Assembly (NCBI GenBank): GCA_947500525.1
Contig: CANMSH010000007.1
Coordinates: 124,001 to 188,000 of the forward strand
Direction of reading: 5' to 3'
DNA length: 64,000 nucleotides
DNA from: an uncultured Flavobacteriaceae bacterium
Lineage (GTDB): Bacteria > Bacteroidota > Bacteroidia > Flavobacteriales > Flavobacteriaceae
Shown: one piece after another, positions 8,863 through 18,704 of the stretch
Position numbering within the stretch: the stretch's first letter is position 1
How the letters are laid out: the number at the start of each line of letters is the position of its first letter
Notes under the pieces: model-generated
Seen by the model: the letters and a program-made list of their open reading frames with translations, nothing else
Told to the model about the DNA's origin: nothing
Databases searched by the model: none
Position numbers and translations under genes: made by a program

Positions 8863-10695
8863 TTAATTCTTTAGAACTTCGAACACATTGTTCTTTAAAT
8901 TCACATCAGCCAACCTCTTAGTAGGATCAATTTCAACAGACTTTATCGTTTTTGATGTTTGAAAAGAGTACGTTGGTTGTACCCATGGCCAATCATTAAT
9001 CACTGTTGCTTTTGTTGGTTTTTGGCCATACATCATTCGTAAAGGAATATAAAAATCTTCAGAAGTACCATCTGTATATACTACTTTTACGTCTATGGGC
9101 ATTGGTATAAGACCTTTATTCTCTAGAGTAATTTGATTGTTATTTACATCAGTAATAGCATATTCCACAAAATGGGTGGTTTGAGTCCAATAATTCAAGT
9201 ACCAGTCTAGCTGTATCCCCGAAACTTTTTCGGCCGTACGTTTTATATCATTTGGTGTTGGATGCTTGAATTTAAAATCATTAAAATATTTTTTCAAGGT
9301 CTTTTTTAAATTATCATCCCCTATGATATATCCTAATTGTACTAAAAAGACTTCCCCTTTGTTATACGCTGAGTTGCCATAGGCCGAGTTAAAATAAAAT
9401 CGATCAGCATGCAATGCTTGGGGTTGTTCACCACCCGATTCAACTAACTTTTGATACCCTTCATAGGCACCTTTATGAGGATTTTTACCATCTTTCATCA
9501 CGGCTCTCATGGCTAAAGAAGAAATATATGAAGTAAAGCCTTCATCCATCCACTCATGTTTTTGCTCATTGGTAGCTAACAAGAATTGAAACCATGTATG
9601 GGCAATTTCATGCGCAGTTACACCTACTAAACTTCCAAATTTACGCTCGCCTGTAATTAAGGTACACATGGCATACTCCATACCGCCATCTCCTCCTTGT
9701 ATAACAGAATATTGTTTGTACGGATACGGGCCTATATTTTCGCTTAGATAAGAAAGTATTTCTGCTGTTTTTGGCTGTAACTTTTTCCAGTTTTCTTTTA
9801 TGTCTGGATTGTCTTTGTATAAAAAGTGTAGTGTAATACTATCTTGAACTACCATTTTATCATGAATATATGCTGGGTCGGCTGCCCAAGTAAAGTCATG
9901 TACATTTGGCGCCTTAAAATGCCAGGTTAACTTCTTTACTTTTCTTTTATGTTTGACAGGCTTAATAGAGTATCCATGTCCTATTTCTTCTGGATTTTGT
10001 AAGTACCCAGAACCACCTATGGTATAATTTTTATCAATAGTGATTTTCACATCAAAGTCTCCCCATACACCATGAAATTCTCGTCCTATGTAGGCATTTG
10101 CATGCCATCCCTCAAAGTCATATTCGGCTAATTTAGGATACCATTGTGTCATAGACAAGGCCACACCTTCTTTACTATTTCTTCCTGAACGGCGTATTTG
10201 AACCGGTACTTGTCCTTTAAAAGTCATATCAAGTACTGTTTTTTCGCCAGGTTTTAGAACTTTGTTTAACTTCACTTTTAAAACTGTTCCAATAGTGGTG
10301 TGCTTGACATCGATGCCATCCTGCTGTAAAGAGTTCACTTTAATGAAGCCAATTTCATCAGGCGTTAACTTTGAAATTCTGCTTTCATAAACCGGTGCTT
10401 CTTTAGTACCTAAATTATTGGTCATACGACCGTCGGGATCAGGAATATTTTGGAGACGAATATCCATTTCACTCCCTGGCTGAAAGGCATTAAAAAACAA
10501 ATGATAAAAAACCTTATCAATAATATCAGGAGAGTTGTTAGTATACACTATTTTTTGAACGCCATCATATTGGTAATTCTCAACATTCATGTCTATTGAC
10601 ATGGTATAATCAACATGCTGCTGCCAGTAATCTGGATTTTGAGCGATGCTAAAAAAGGGAATTGTTAATAGGACTAAAAGAGTAAATTTTTTCAT
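8863..10695 (-). CDS. M1-family metallopeptidase (aminopeptidase N-like), exported
   Basis: A 610-residue zinc peptidase with a signal peptide (KKFTLLVLLTIPFFSIAQ). The zinc motif is HEIAH-T-W-F-Q with the third ligand E in W-M-D-E-G-F 18 residues later, and the substrate loop G-G-M-E-Y-A replaces the usual GAMEN. The N-terminal beta domain precedes the catalytic domain (about 300-480) and a C-terminal beta domain follows. The start was taken at the ATG directly before the signal peptide; an in-frame TTG 36 nt upstream would put a charged extension ahead of it. It likely degrades peptides in the periplasm or at the cell surface. Confidence 0.92.
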   Translation of the reverse strand: MKKFTLLVLLTIPFFSIAQNPDYWQQHVDYTMSIDMNVENYQYDGVQKIVYTNNSPDIIDKVFYHLFFNAFQPGSEMDIRLQNIPDPDGRMTNNLGTKEAPVYESRISKLTPDEIGFIKVNSLQQDGIDVKHTTIGTVLKVKLNKVLKPGEKTVLDMTFKGQVPVQIRRSGRNSKEGVALSMTQWYPKLAEYDFEGWHANAYIGREFHGVWGDFDVKITIDKNYTIGGSGYLQNPEEIGHGYSIKPVKHKRKVKKLTWHFKAPNVHDFTWAADPAYIHDKMVVQDSITLHFLYKDNPDIKENWKKLQPKTAEILSYLSENIGPYPYKQYSVIQGGDGGMEYAMCTLITGERKFGSLVGVTAHEIAHTWFQFLLATNEQKHEWMDEGFTSYISSLAMRAVMKDGKNPHKGAYEGYQKLVESGGEQPQALHADRFYFNSAYGNSAYNKGEVFLVQLGYIIGDDNLKKTLKKYFNDFKFKHPTPNDIKRTAEKVSGIQLDWYLNYWTQTTHFVEYAITDVNNNQITLENKGLIPMPIDVKVVYTDGTSEDFYIPLRMMYGQKPTKATVINDWPWVQPTYSFQTSKTIKSVEIDPTKRLADVNLKNNVFEVLKN

Positions 10696-10804
10696 CATAC
10701 TATTTGTTTCTTTGCAAGATACCAATATCAATTTTGATACCCAATTAAGACGAAAATATTTGAATACGTTCGTCTTTATAATTTTTTCGTGAAAGTGAGA
10801 ATAA

Positions 10805-12574
10805 TTAATTCGACATTTTCTCTGCCATAGTTAGTGCATTGTATGCATTCACTATTTTTCCAGAAACTGATAAATCAGTAAAGTTGATGGTTTCATTTTC
10901 TGTACCTGGCTTTATAACTTCATTATTAAATTCAATGCCAGAATCCATAATTATTTTCTTTACTTGAGATGCAGTCAACTTCGGATAATAAGATCTTATC
11001 AAAGCGGCAACACCAGCGACTTCAGGAGCTGCCATTGAAGTTCCTTGGATAGATTCGTAACTGTCTTTTGGAAATGTAGAATAAATTTCAAGTCCAGGAG
11101 CGAACACGTCTACGTTCTTTTTTCCATAATTTGAAAAAGAAGCGACCAATCGATCATTATAAAAACGTGTCATTGCCCCTACAGTAATCACATTATCTGC
11201 GAATTCTGACACTTTATCTTTAGAGTCATTGGGGAAATTTTCGGCACTATCAATATCACTAGCATCATTACCAGCAGCATGTACCAATACAACATCTTTT
11301 TTCGCGGCATAAGCAATGGCATCATAAACCCATTCAACGTTTGGTGAATAGCTCTTACCAAAACTCATATTAATGACCTTCGCTCCGTTATCAACGGCAT
11401 ATCTAATTGCCAATGCAATGTCTTTATCATATTCATCGCCATCAGGCACCGCTCTCAAGGCCATAATTTTTACATTATGGGCGACACCGTTCATACCTTT
11501 TCCATTATTTCTTTCGGCTGCAATAATTCCAGAAACATGCGTTCCATGTATTTCATCATCTTTAGAACCAATAACGAAGTTATTACCGTAGTTTACATCT
11601 GTAATATCATATGGGTCATCACCCGTTAAACGACCATTAAAATCAATTTTATACTGCGCATTTAATTGGTTGTCATAATGATCTTTAATCTCTTTGTTAT
11701 TCGCAATTACTGCATCTAAATCAACAAAAGCATCTTCTACAGTTGCACCAGCTTCTAAAACCCTCATGATAATTAGTTTTCCATTGAGTAATTTTTGGTC
11801 TGCTAATATGATTCCGTTAACATTATTTACATTTAACTTTTCATCACCTAGTATTTTTTTAATGGTATCGTTCGCACTTATGACCATCTCTTTTATTTGC
11901 TGATATTGATTTAATTGTGTTTCAGCTTTTTCAATTTGACGTGCAGCACTACTATTTTTTTTATCAATGAGTTCTTTAAGTTCTGTGTAAAGTTTGTAGT
12001 CATTTTGATCTACTTCAGCAATGTCTTCAGAAGTTTTTCCATCAAAACGAGGTGTCCATTGTTTTACAATTCTTGTAAGTTCAAGTTGTTCTGGATTCTT
12101 TTGTCCTTTTTTACCACCTAAAAAATTCCATCCATGAATATCATCTGCGTATCCGTTTTTATCGTCGTCAATTCCATTTCCGTCAACTTCGTCTTCGTTT
12201 ATCCAAGTAACGTTTTTTAAATCTTCATGTTCTACATCTATTCCAGAATCAATAACACCAACAATTACAGTAGTACCTTTTTTACCTTTCACAAATTCAT
12301 ATGCTTTTGCCAAGCTCAAACCAGGTATAGAATCGGTGTAGATATCTTTGTGAGGCCAAGCGTGAATTTCAGCTTCGGTCATATCACCTCTCTTAGCAAC
12401 CAATGTTTGAGTGAGTGATGGTGTTTCTATATTGGAAACCACATCTTTAATTTCTGTAGATGTCTCGGTTGAAGAAGTTGTGGGAGTCGTAGACGTAGTA
12501 TTTCTACTTGTGGCACAACTAGTGAGTAAAGCGGTGGCAAGAAATGCCACATAAAATTGTTTAAAAAATCTCAT
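10805..12574 (-). CDS. S8 subtilisin-family serine protease, lipoprotein, with large insertion
   Basis: A 589-residue protease with a lipoprotein signal (A-L-L-T-S-C, Cys20). The catalytic triad is visible as D109 (V-I-D-S-G-I-D), H343 (E-I-H-G-T-H-V-S-G) and S513 (G-T-S-M-A-A-P), with the oxyanion Asn in A-A-G-N-D. Between Asp and His there are about 230 residues instead of roughly 30; this insertion is rich in Lys/Glu and likely helical (about 195-310). The start is placed at the ATG before the signal peptide, one base after the stop of the hydrolase gene upstream, so the two are coupled. It is probably anchored to the outer membrane. Confidence 0.92.
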   Translation of the reverse strand: MRFFKQFYVAFLATALLTSCATSRNTTSTTPTTSSTETSTEIKDVVSNIETPSLTQTLVAKRGDMTEAEIHAWPHKDIYTDSIPGLSLAKAYEFVKGKKGTTVIVGVIDSGIDVEHEDLKNVTWINEDEVDGNGIDDDKNGYADDIHGWNFLGGKKGQKNPEQLELTRIVKQWTPRFDGKTSEDIAEVDQNDYKLYTELKELIDKKNSSAARQIEKAETQLNQYQQIKEMVISANDTIKKILGDEKLNVNNVNGIILADQKLLNGKLIIMRVLEAGATVEDAFVDLDAVIANNKEIKDHYDNQLNAQYKIDFNGRLTGDDPYDITDVNYGNNFVIGSKDDEIHGTHVSGIIAAERNNGKGMNGVAHNVKIMALRAVPDGDEYDKDIALAIRYAVDNGAKVINMSFGKSYSPNVEWVYDAIAYAAKKDVVLVHAAGNDASDIDSAENFPNDSKDKVSEFADNVITVGAMTRFYNDRLVASFSNYGKKNVDVFAPGLEIYSTFPKDSYESIQGTSMAAPEVAGVAALIRSYYPKLTASQVKKIIMDSGIEFNNEVIKPGTENETINFTDLSVSGKIVNAYNALTMAEKMSN

Positions 12575-12575
12575 T

Positions 12576-13439
12576 TTAGTATTTAAATATATCGTTAAAT
12601 TTATAAGTATTATCAAGGCGAACTCCCTTTTCTGTATGTTTTACAGTGCACAATTCGTTATACGCATCATGCTCTAAAAATAATAAATACTCATTGTTCG
12701 CAGCTTGATTTAAAAATTGCTCTTTTTCATTCAATGTCAACAGCGGTCTAGTATCATAACCCATTACGTACGGTAGTGGAATGTGACCAACTGTTGGCAA
12801 TAAATCAGCCATAAAAACAATTGTTTTTCCTTTATATTGAATGTGAGGTAACATTTGTTTTTCTGTATGACCATCTGCAAATAAAATGCCAAAGCCAAGT
12901 TCCGAAGTGGGTGTATAATTTTTTTCCGGCAAGGAAACAAAATTTAACTGACCACTTTCTTCGATGGGGTGAATGTTTTCTTTTAGAAAAGAAGCCTTTT
13001 CTCTAGGGTTCGGATGTGTTGCCCAATGCCAATGACTTTTATTGCTCCAAAATTTAGCATTTTTAAAGGCAGGTTCATAACCAGTATGGTCCGCATTCCA
13101 TTGAATACTACCACCGCAATGATCAAAATGTAAATGTGTTAAAAATACGTCGGTAATATCGTCTCTATGAAAACCATGTTTTGCCAAAGATGTATCTAAA
13201 GAAAAGTCTCCGAATAAATAATAGTAACCAAAAAATTTATCCGATTGCTTATTGCCTAATCCAGTATCAATTAAAATAAGTCTATCATTGTCTTCTATGA
13301 GTAGACAACGCATACTCATTTCAATCATGTTGTTACTATCGGCCGGATTTGTTCGTTGCCATAGTGATTTGGGAACAACACCAAACATTGCCCCACCATC
13401 TAATTTAAAATTTCCAGTCTCAATTGGGTAAATCCTCAT
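12576..13439 (-). CDS. Metallo-beta-lactamase-fold hydrolase
   Basis: A 287-residue cytoplasmic protein of the MBL superfamily. The zinc motif T-H-L-H-F-D-H-C-G-G places H102, H104, D106 and H107. Later ligands are likely in D-G-H-T-E-K, F-M-A-D-L-L and the C-terminal L-E-H-D. The family covers lactonases, thioesterases and other hydrolases, and the substrate cannot be told from sequence; the pattern resembles quorum-quenching lactonase relatives. It is the first gene of a pair with the S8 protease. Confidence 0.88.
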   Translation of the reverse strand: MRIYPIETGNFKLDGGAMFGVVPKSLWQRTNPADSNNMIEMSMRCLLIEDNDRLILIDTGLGNKQSDKFFGYYYLFGDFSLDTSLAKHGFHRDDITDVFLTHLHFDHCGGSIQWNADHTGYEPAFKNAKFWSNKSHWHWATHPNPREKASFLKENIHPIEESGQLNFVSLPEKNYTPTSELGFGILFADGHTEKQMLPHIQYKGKTIVFMADLLPTVGHIPLPYVMGYDTRPLLTLNEKEQFLNQAANNEYLLFLEHDAYNELCTVKHTEKGVRLDNTYKFNDIFKY

Positions 13440-13582
13440 TTTTAAAATAAAAGCTTACAAATATGCTGAAAATTAGCCATATAATAGTTAAATAAAGCAA
13501 AAAAAGGTACAATAAGAGACCTAATATTTGAAGGGTTTTTTAAATTTTAAAAAGGAAAAAGAAATCACCCACAAGAATGCAT

Positions 13583-13615
13583 AAAAAAAGATCGCGATTA
13601 AACGATCTTTTTTTT
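13583..13615 (-). terminator. Terminator of tRNA-Cys
   Basis: Downstream of the tRNA on the minus strand, AAAGATCG and its complement CGATCTTT flank an 8-nt loop, with A and T tracts outside the stem on both strands. The T run on the minus strand follows the stem and forms an intrinsic terminator. Confidence 0.75.
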
Positions 13616-13688
13616 GGAGGCGTCGAGCGGATTCGAACCGCTGTACAAGCTTTTGCAGAGCTCTGCCTAGCCACTCGGCCACAACGCC
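13615..13688 (-). tRNA. tRNA-Cys (GCA), CCA encoded
   Basis: Read on the minus strand, the sequence folds as a cloverleaf. The acceptor stem GGCGTTG pairs with CGACGCC with one G-U pair. The anticodon loop C-T-GCA-A-A gives anticodon GCA, the T arm is GCGGT-TCGAATC-CGCTC, the discriminator base is U73 (a cysteine identity element), and the 3' CCA is encoded in the DNA. Confidence 0.96.
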
Positions 13689-13699
13689 ATTTTGGTTTG

Positions 13700-13729
13700 C
13701 AAATTTACTTAAATTAAGTATTCATGCAA
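13700..13729 (-). promoter_or_regulatory. Promoter of tRNA-Cys
   Basis: On the minus strand TTG (13729-13727) is followed after exactly 19 nt by TAAATTTG (13707-13700), a full match to the Bacteroidota promoter. It predicts a start near 13693, about five bases before the mature tRNA. Confidence 0.8.
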
Positions 13730-13744
13730 TAAAAAAATAAATTA

Positions 13745-14101
13745 TTATCGCTTCTTAGACATTTTTATAGTAACCATGGCTACATTGCCACCTATTGGAG
13801 GATTTATTTTTGAAACATCGACCACTGCCTTTTGCACGAGAGGAATTTCCAATAATATCCTGTCTAAGATTTTAGCGGCTACAGTTTCTAACAATTTAGA
13901 GCGAATGGCCATCTCTTCTTTAACAATTTTATTGAGGTGCACATAATCTACGGTATCCGCCAATTTATCGGTTTGAGACGATGTTTTGAGATTCGACTTT
14001 ACAGAAACATCAACCCGATATTCTGAACCAATCTTTCCCTCTTCATCTAAACAACCGTGATATGCATATACTCGGATATTCTTTACTTTAATAATTCCCA
14101 T
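13745..14101 (-). CDS. folB: Dihydroneopterin aldolase
   Basis: A 118-residue protein of the usual FolB length. It shows the N-terminal signature I-K-V-K-N-I-R-V-Y-A-Y-H-G-C-L-D-E-E, the D-T-V-D-Y segment (about residue 69), an L-E-T-V-A motif containing the conserved Glu, and the C-terminal K-I-N-P-P-I strand. It cleaves 7,8-dihydroneopterin to 6-hydroxymethyl-7,8-dihydropterin and glycolaldehyde in folate synthesis. It is divergent from the glutamate synthase-like gene. Confidence 0.93.
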   Translation of the reverse strand: MGIIKVKNIRVYAYHGCLDEEGKIGSEYRVDVSVKSNLKTSSQTDKLADTVDYVHLNKIVKEEMAIRSKLLETVAAKILDRILLEIPLVQKAVVDVSKINPPIGGNVAMVTIKMSKKR

Positions 14102-14140
14102 GAATCAAAATTTTGGTAAATATAGAACTATTCTATTCTA

Positions 14141-14148
14141 TATATTTG
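14141..14148 (+). promoter_or_regulatory. Probable -7 element of the glutamate synthase-like gene
   Basis: TATATTTG matches TAnnTTTG and lies 57 bp before the ATG at 14205. No TTG is at the ideal distance; the nearest is about 25 nt upstream. Its position rules against translation starting at 14100. Confidence 0.5.
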
Positions 14149-14204
14149 TATTTTCTCAAGGCAAAAATGATTTTATTAAATTTACGGCAAAATCAACTAA
14201 GAAT

Positions 14205-15800
14205 ATGAAAGTACGTGAGCAATTTATTTTAGTTTCAATTGTAACAGTGGTTCTTATTAGTATCGTTGCTCAATTTTGGAATCCCATTCTCTGGAGTTTT
14301 ATTATTGTAGTGCCAATTATAGTAATGGGCATATATGATATTGTTCAAACGAAACACACAATTAGACGTAACTTTCCTGTATTAGGTAGATTTCGATATG
14401 CGTTGGAATCAATTCGTCCAGAAATAATGCAATATTTTGTGGAGACTGATACACAAGGACGTCCGTTAAATAGAATTTTTAGATCACTTATTTATCAACG
14501 ATCTAAAAAAGAAAACGATACTACACCTTTTGGTACTCAAATGAATGTATATCGTTCGGGTTATGAGTGGATGGATCATTCTATGTATGCATCGAATGTA
14601 ATTACACGAGAGGAAGATTTTCCTCGTGTTATCGTGGGAGGTAAAGATTGTAAACAGCCCTATTCATGTAGTTTATTAAATATATCTGCAATGAGCTTCG
14701 GTTCGTTGAGTAAAAATGCAGTAATGGCATTGAATAAAGGAGCTAAAATGGGGCATTTCGCACATAATACAGGCGAAGGTGGTGTGAGTCCATATCATTT
14801 AAAATACGGAGGAGATTTAATTTGGCAAGTAGGTACAGGGTATTTTGGTTGCAGAAATGAAGAAGGTAATTTTAGTGAGGAAGGTTATATCGAGAATGCC
14901 ACCAGACCTGAAGTAAAGATGATAGAGCTAAAACTTTCTCAGGGTGCAAAGCCAGGTCATGGAGGAATTTTGCCAGCGAAGAAAAATACGGAGGAAATTG
15001 CAAAAATCAGGCATGTAAAATCGGGTATTGCTGTGCATTCGCCACCTTCACATTCTGCTTTTTCAGATGCAGAAGGCTTGTTAAAATTTATAAAAAAGCT
15101 GCGAGATTTATCTGGTGGAAAACCAGTTGGTTTTAAATTATGTGTTGGTAAAAAACAAGAGTTTATAGATATATGTAAAGCCATGTTAACTACAGGAATA
15201 TTACCTGATTTTATTGCAGTTGATGGAGGAGAAGGAGGTACTGGTGCAGCTCCTGTTGAATTTTCAAATTCGATTGGTATGCCTCTGCGCGAAGGACTTG
15301 TATTTGTTCATGATACATTGGTGGGTTTTGATTTAAAAAAGGAAATAAAATTGATTGCGGCTGGTAAGATTATTACAGGTTTTCATATGGCACGAGCTAT
15401 TGCCTTGGGTGCTGATATATGTTATAGTGCGAGAGCAATGATGTTGTCGGTTGGTTGTATTCAGGCCTTGTTGTGTAATAACAATACTTGCCCTGTAGGA
15501 GTAGCCACACAAAATGCTTCTTTGATGAAAGGCTTAGTGGTAGATGATAAGGCACCTAGAACAGCGAATTTTCATGAGGAAACAATTCATAGTTTTTTAG
15601 AAATGATTGCCGCTTCAGGGTTGGAATCGCCAAATGATATTAGACGTAAACATATTAATAAACGTGTAGGTATTAGTAAAGTAGTTAAATATGACGAAAT
15701 GTATCCCGAAATGGAGGTAGGTTGCCTTCTCTCTGAAAGCACACGGCCAGAGGATTACAAGGTCTTCTTTGAAGACAAAAAAGTATCAGTTACTGCTTAA
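14205..15800 (+). CDS. FMN-binding glutamate synthase-family protein with N-terminal membrane segments
   Basis: A 531-residue protein. Residues ~5-45 hold two hydrophobic segments (F-I-L-V-S-I-V and F-I-I-V-V-P-I-I), and the rest is the glutamate synthase central/FMN domain. Visible motifs are [13 protein letters not shown], the Gly-rich [12 protein letters not shown] and the iron-sulfur cysteine group C-I-Q-A-L-L-C-x5-C-P-V-G. The glutaminase domain of true GltB is absent, so it may use ammonia or serve another oxidoreductase role. An in-frame ATG at 14100 exists, but it overlaps folB and lies upstream of the likely promoter. The last four bases overlap the end of fbp. Confidence 0.88.
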   Translation: MKVREQFILVSIVTVVLISIVAQFWNPILWSFIIVVPIIVMGIYDIVQTKHTIRRNFPVLGRFRYALESIRPEIMQYFVETDTQGRPLNRIFRSLIYQRSKKENDTTPFGTQMNVYRSGYEWMDHSMYASNVITREEDFPRVIVGGKDCKQPYSCSLLNISAMSFGSLSKNAVMALNKGAKMGHFAHNTGEGGVSPYHLKYGGDLIWQVGTGYFGCRNEEGNFSEEGYIENATRPEVKMIELKLSQGAKPGHGGILPAKKNTEEIAKIRHVKSGIAVHSPPSHSAFSDAEGLLKFIKKLRDLSGGKPVGFKLCVGKKQEFIDICKAMLTTGILPDFIAVDGGEGGTGAAPVEFSNSIGMPLREGLVFVHDTLVGFDLKKEIKLIAAGKIITGFHMARAIALGADICYSARAMMLSVGCIQALLCNNNTCPVGVATQNASLMKGLVVDDKAPRTANFHEETIHSFLEMIAASGLESPNDIRRKHINKRVGISKVVKYDEMYPEMEVGCLLSESTRPEDYKVFFEDKKVSVTA

Positions 15801-16816
15801 TATTTCGCGTCTTCAGGATAATTTTGCATGAAATTTTCAGCTACTTTAACCATGTTTTTACTGCCGCAGAAAAAGGGAACTCGCTGGTGTAATTCTAATG
15901 GTTTTACATCTAAAATTCTCATATAACCGTCAGAAGCTTTTCCTCCGGCTTGTTCTGCTAAAAATGCCATTGGGTTACATTCGTATAATAAGCGTAGCTT
16001 TCCTTGTGGAGCCTTAGAGCTTGTTGGATAAATATAAATACCACCTTTGATCATATTTCTATGAAAGTCTGATACTAATGAGCCTATATAGCGTGCTTTA
16101 TAGGGCCTGTCTTCTTCTTCCATTTGGCAGTATTTAAGATAATCTTTTACACCTTGAGGAAAATGAGAATAGTATCCTTCGTTGATAGAATAAATGCTAC
16201 CATCTTTAGGAAACTGCATGTCAGGATGTGATAGGTAAAATGTACCAATAGCGGGGTTTAAGGTAAATCCGTTAACTCCGTGTCCAGTTGTATATACCAA
16301 CATTGTCGAGGTTCCGTAAACAATATAACCAGCAGCAACTTGCTTGTTACCTTCTTGTAGAAAATCTTCAAGTTGAACAGGAGTTCCTGGTTTGGTAACT
16401 CTTCTGTAAATAGAAAAAATAGTCCCAACAGAAACATTTACATCTATATTTGATGAGCCATCAAGAGGATCAATTAATACCACATACTTACTGCTATTTG
16501 CTTCATCACTCCCAGATATAGTGACGAAGTCATCTTCCTCCTCACTTGCAATTCCACAAACTATTTGCCTATTAATGAGTCTTTTCATAAAAATCTCATT
16601 CGCATAAACGTCTAATTTTTGCTGATCTTCTCCCTGGATATTTGTATCTCCAGCATCTCCCAAAATATCAACAAGACCAGCTTTATTCACCTCGTGATTT
16701 ACAACTTTAGCGGCTAAACGAATAGAGTTAATGAGACGAGAAAGTTCGCCTGCAGCATATTTAAAATGCTTTTGATTGCCAATAATAAACTCTCCTAGAG
16801 TACTGTTTTTTTGCAT
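15797..16816 (-). CDS. fbp: Fructose-1,6-bisphosphatase, class I
   Basis: A 339-residue class I FBPase: N-terminal helix T-L-G-E-F-I, the metal site G-D-A-G-D-T-N and I-A-S-E-E-E-D, the signature [13 protein letters not shown], and the C-terminal [11 protein letters not shown] with substrate-binding residues. It hydrolyses fructose-1,6-bisphosphate in gluconeogenesis. The start at 16816 ([10 protein letters not shown]) fits the family length; an ATG nine codons upstream is also possible. Its stop overlaps the stop of the converging glutamate synthase-like gene. Confidence 0.96.
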   Translation of the reverse strand: MQKNSTLGEFIIGNQKHFKYAAGELSRLINSIRLAAKVVNHEVNKAGLVDILGDAGDTNIQGEDQQKLDVYANEIFMKRLINRQIVCGIASEEEDDFVTISGSDEANSSKYVVLIDPLDGSSNIDVNVSVGTIFSIYRRVTKPGTPVQLEDFLQEGNKQVAAGYIVYGTSTMLVYTTGHGVNGFTLNPAIGTFYLSHPDMQFPKDGSIYSINEGYYSHFPQGVKDYLKYCQMEEEDRPYKARYIGSLVSDFHRNMIKGGIYIYPTSSKAPQGKLRLLYECNPMAFLAEQAGGKASDGYMRILDVKPLELHQRVPFFCGSKNMVKVAENFMQNYPEDAKY

Positions 16817-16883
16817 AGCGAAATACTTTTTTTGACAGTGCAAATATCGTTTTTCTTTTAGAAACTATAACGTTTTCGTAATA

Positions 16884-16916
16884 CTTTTAGCAAAGTTTTT
16901 TTACATTCGCTAAAAG
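16884..16916. promoter_or_regulatory. Inverted repeat CTTTTAGC-N17-GCTAAAAG
   Basis: Two perfect 8-bp arms, 16884-16891 and 16909-16916, face each other across 17 nt in the divergent fbp/acetyltransferase intergenic region. They may be an operator or chance in AT-rich DNA. No good TAnnTTTG element was found next to them on the plus strand. Confidence 0.3.
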
Positions 16917-16944
16917 ATGAAAACAATCAAATAAATTTTATTTA

Positions 16945-17433
16945 ATGAATTATGTCATTCGTAAGGGTGTTGAAAAAGATATGCCATTCGTTTTGAATTT
17001 AATTACCGAACTAGCAGTTTTTGAAAATGAACCTGATGCTGTTAAAATTACGGTAGAAGATCTTCTAGAAAATGGGTTTAAAGAACATCCAGCATTTAGA
17101 ACTTTTGTTGCAGAAATCGATGGAGATATAGTAGGTATGGCACTCTTCTATAATAGATTTTCAACTTGGGATGGAGTATCCGTTCATTTAGAAGATTTAG
17201 TGGTTAGAAAATCTTTCAGAGGATTGGGTATCGGAAAGGCTTTGTATACGAAAGTTCTTGAATATGCCTACTCAACAAATGCGAATAGGGCAGAATGGGT
17301 GGTGCTAGATTGGAATAAGGTTGCCGTAGATTTTTACGTTGGCACCGGAGCACAAATGCTTGAGAATTGGAATCTTTGTCAGATGAATAGAACCACTATG
17401 CAACAATATTTAGAGAAGAATGAGAGTATTTAA
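16945..17433 (+). CDS. GNAT acetyltransferase, diamine (SSAT)-like
   Basis: A 162-residue single GNAT domain. It follows the pattern of spermidine/spermine N-acetyltransferase relatives: L-I-T-E-L-A-x-F-E, V-x-L-E-D-L-V-V, the acetyl-CoA loop R-x-x-R-G-L-G-I-G-K-A-L, V-L-D-W-N and F-Y-V-G-T-G-A. An amine substrate is likely but not proven. Its end overlaps the start of the aspartate kinase gene by 14 bp, so the two are co-translated; both are divergent from fbp. Confidence 0.85.
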   Translation: MNYVIRKGVEKDMPFVLNLITELAVFENEPDAVKITVEDLLENGFKEHPAFRTFVAEIDGDIVGMALFYNRFSTWDGVSVHLEDLVVRKSFRGLGIGKALYTKVLEYAYSTNANRAEWVVLDWNKVAVDFYVGTGAQMLENWNLCQMNRTTMQQYLEKNESI

Positions 17434-18670
17434 ATTTGGAGGAGCGTCAGTGAAAGATGCTAATGGCGTGCGAAATGTTGCAAGAGTGTTGCAAGAAGTC
17501 GGGTATAAAGATGTTTTTCTCGTAGTATCGGCAATGGGTAAAATGACCAATGCCTTTGAAAAATTAATCCAAGCATATTTTTATAATACCGAAACTTTCT
17601 CCGTTCATGTAGATAAAATTAGAGCGTATCATTATGAAATAATTAATGACTTATTTTCAGTTGACCATGATGCTATCATAAATCAAGTGGAGGGCTTATT
17701 TACAGAAATGACTCAATTCATGATTAAGAATGAATCTAGAGATTATAATTTTGTGTATGATCAAATTGTGAGCTATGCCGAACTTTTTTCTACCAAAATA
17801 GTAAGTGCATATTTAAATGATATAGGTATTTCAAATGATTGGTTAGATGTTAGAAATTGTATAGCAACGAATAGTGATTTTAGAGATGCTACTGTGAATT
17901 GGGATAGAACTAAACAATATATTCGTGATTATGTGAATGATGAAAATTTACAAATTACACAAGGTTTTATAGGTAGAGATGCACATCTTAATACAACGAC
18001 TTTAGGTCGAGAAGGCTCTGATTATACAGCAGCGATTTTTGCCTATTGTCTCAATGCGGCGGATGTAACGATATGGAAAGACGTAGATGGAGTTTTAAAT
18101 GCAGACCCTCGTCATTTTGAGGAAACTACTTTGCTTGTCCGTATTTCGTATACTGAGGCCATAGAATTAGCGTTTTATGGGGCGTCGGTCATACACCCTA
18201 AAACACTCCAACCCTTGCAAAAAAAAGACATTCCGTTGTATGTAAAATCGTTTTTGAATCTTCAGGCAAAAGGTACAAAAGTGTCAAAGGGAGAAGCCAT
18301 TTCCCCGGAAGTTCCTTGTTTCATTGTTAAGAACAATCAAATTTTGTTGTCTATTTCTTCCTTAGATTTTTCGTTTATCGTTGAGCGTAATATTAGTGAA
18401 ATATTTAACCTAATTCATGAACAAAGAATGAAAGTGAACCTCATCCAAAATTCTGCGATTAGTTTTTCGGTATGTTTAGAAGATAAATATGAAAATTTTG
18501 ACAAACTATTAGTATCGCTAGAGTCTCGATTTAAGATAGACTTTCACAAAGGTGTTGCGCTGCATACCATACGGCATTTCACAGCAGAATCGATAGATAG
18601 AATAGAGCAGACTAATAAAGTATTGTTAAAACAATTAACACAAGAAACAGTACAGATTGTAATTGAATAG
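17420..18670 (+). CDS. Aspartate kinase (monofunctional)
   Basis: A 416-residue amino-acid kinase. The N-terminus R-V-F-K-F-G-G-A-S carries the phosphate loop (A for the usual T). G-R-E-G-S-D-Y-T-A and W-K-D-V-D-G-V-L-N-A-D-P-R are the aspartate and nucleotide-binding segments. Residues ~300-416 form an ACT-type regulatory tail. It phosphorylates aspartate, the first step to lysine, threonine and methionine. It is one of two aspartate kinases in the window, the other starting at 23959 on the minus strand. Isozyme identity cannot be assigned. Confidence 0.88.
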   Translation: MRVFKFGGASVKDANGVRNVARVLQEVGYKDVFLVVSAMGKMTNAFEKLIQAYFYNTETFSVHVDKIRAYHYEIINDLFSVDHDAIINQVEGLFTEMTQFMIKNESRDYNFVYDQIVSYAELFSTKIVSAYLNDIGISNDWLDVRNCIATNSDFRDATVNWDRTKQYIRDYVNDENLQITQGFIGRDAHLNTTTLGREGSDYTAAIFAYCLNAADVTIWKDVDGVLNADPRHFEETTLLVRISYTEAIELAFYGASVIHPKTLQPLQKKDIPLYVKSFLNLQAKGTKVSKGEAISPEVPCFIVKNNQILLSISSLDFSFIVERNISEIFNLIHEQRMKVNLIQNSAISFSVCLEDKYENFDKLLVSLESRFKIDFHKGVALHTIRHFTAESIDRIEQTNKVLLKQLTQETVQIVIE

Positions 18671-18704
18671 AAATATATATCTTTGGAAGTCTCAAAATAA
18701 TTGA

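Noticed and set aside
14100..14204. N-terminal extension of the glutamate synthase-like gene from an ATG at 14100
   Set aside because: It overlaps the folB start, lies upstream of the likely -7 element, and encodes an atypical leader. The ATG at 14205 is preferred.
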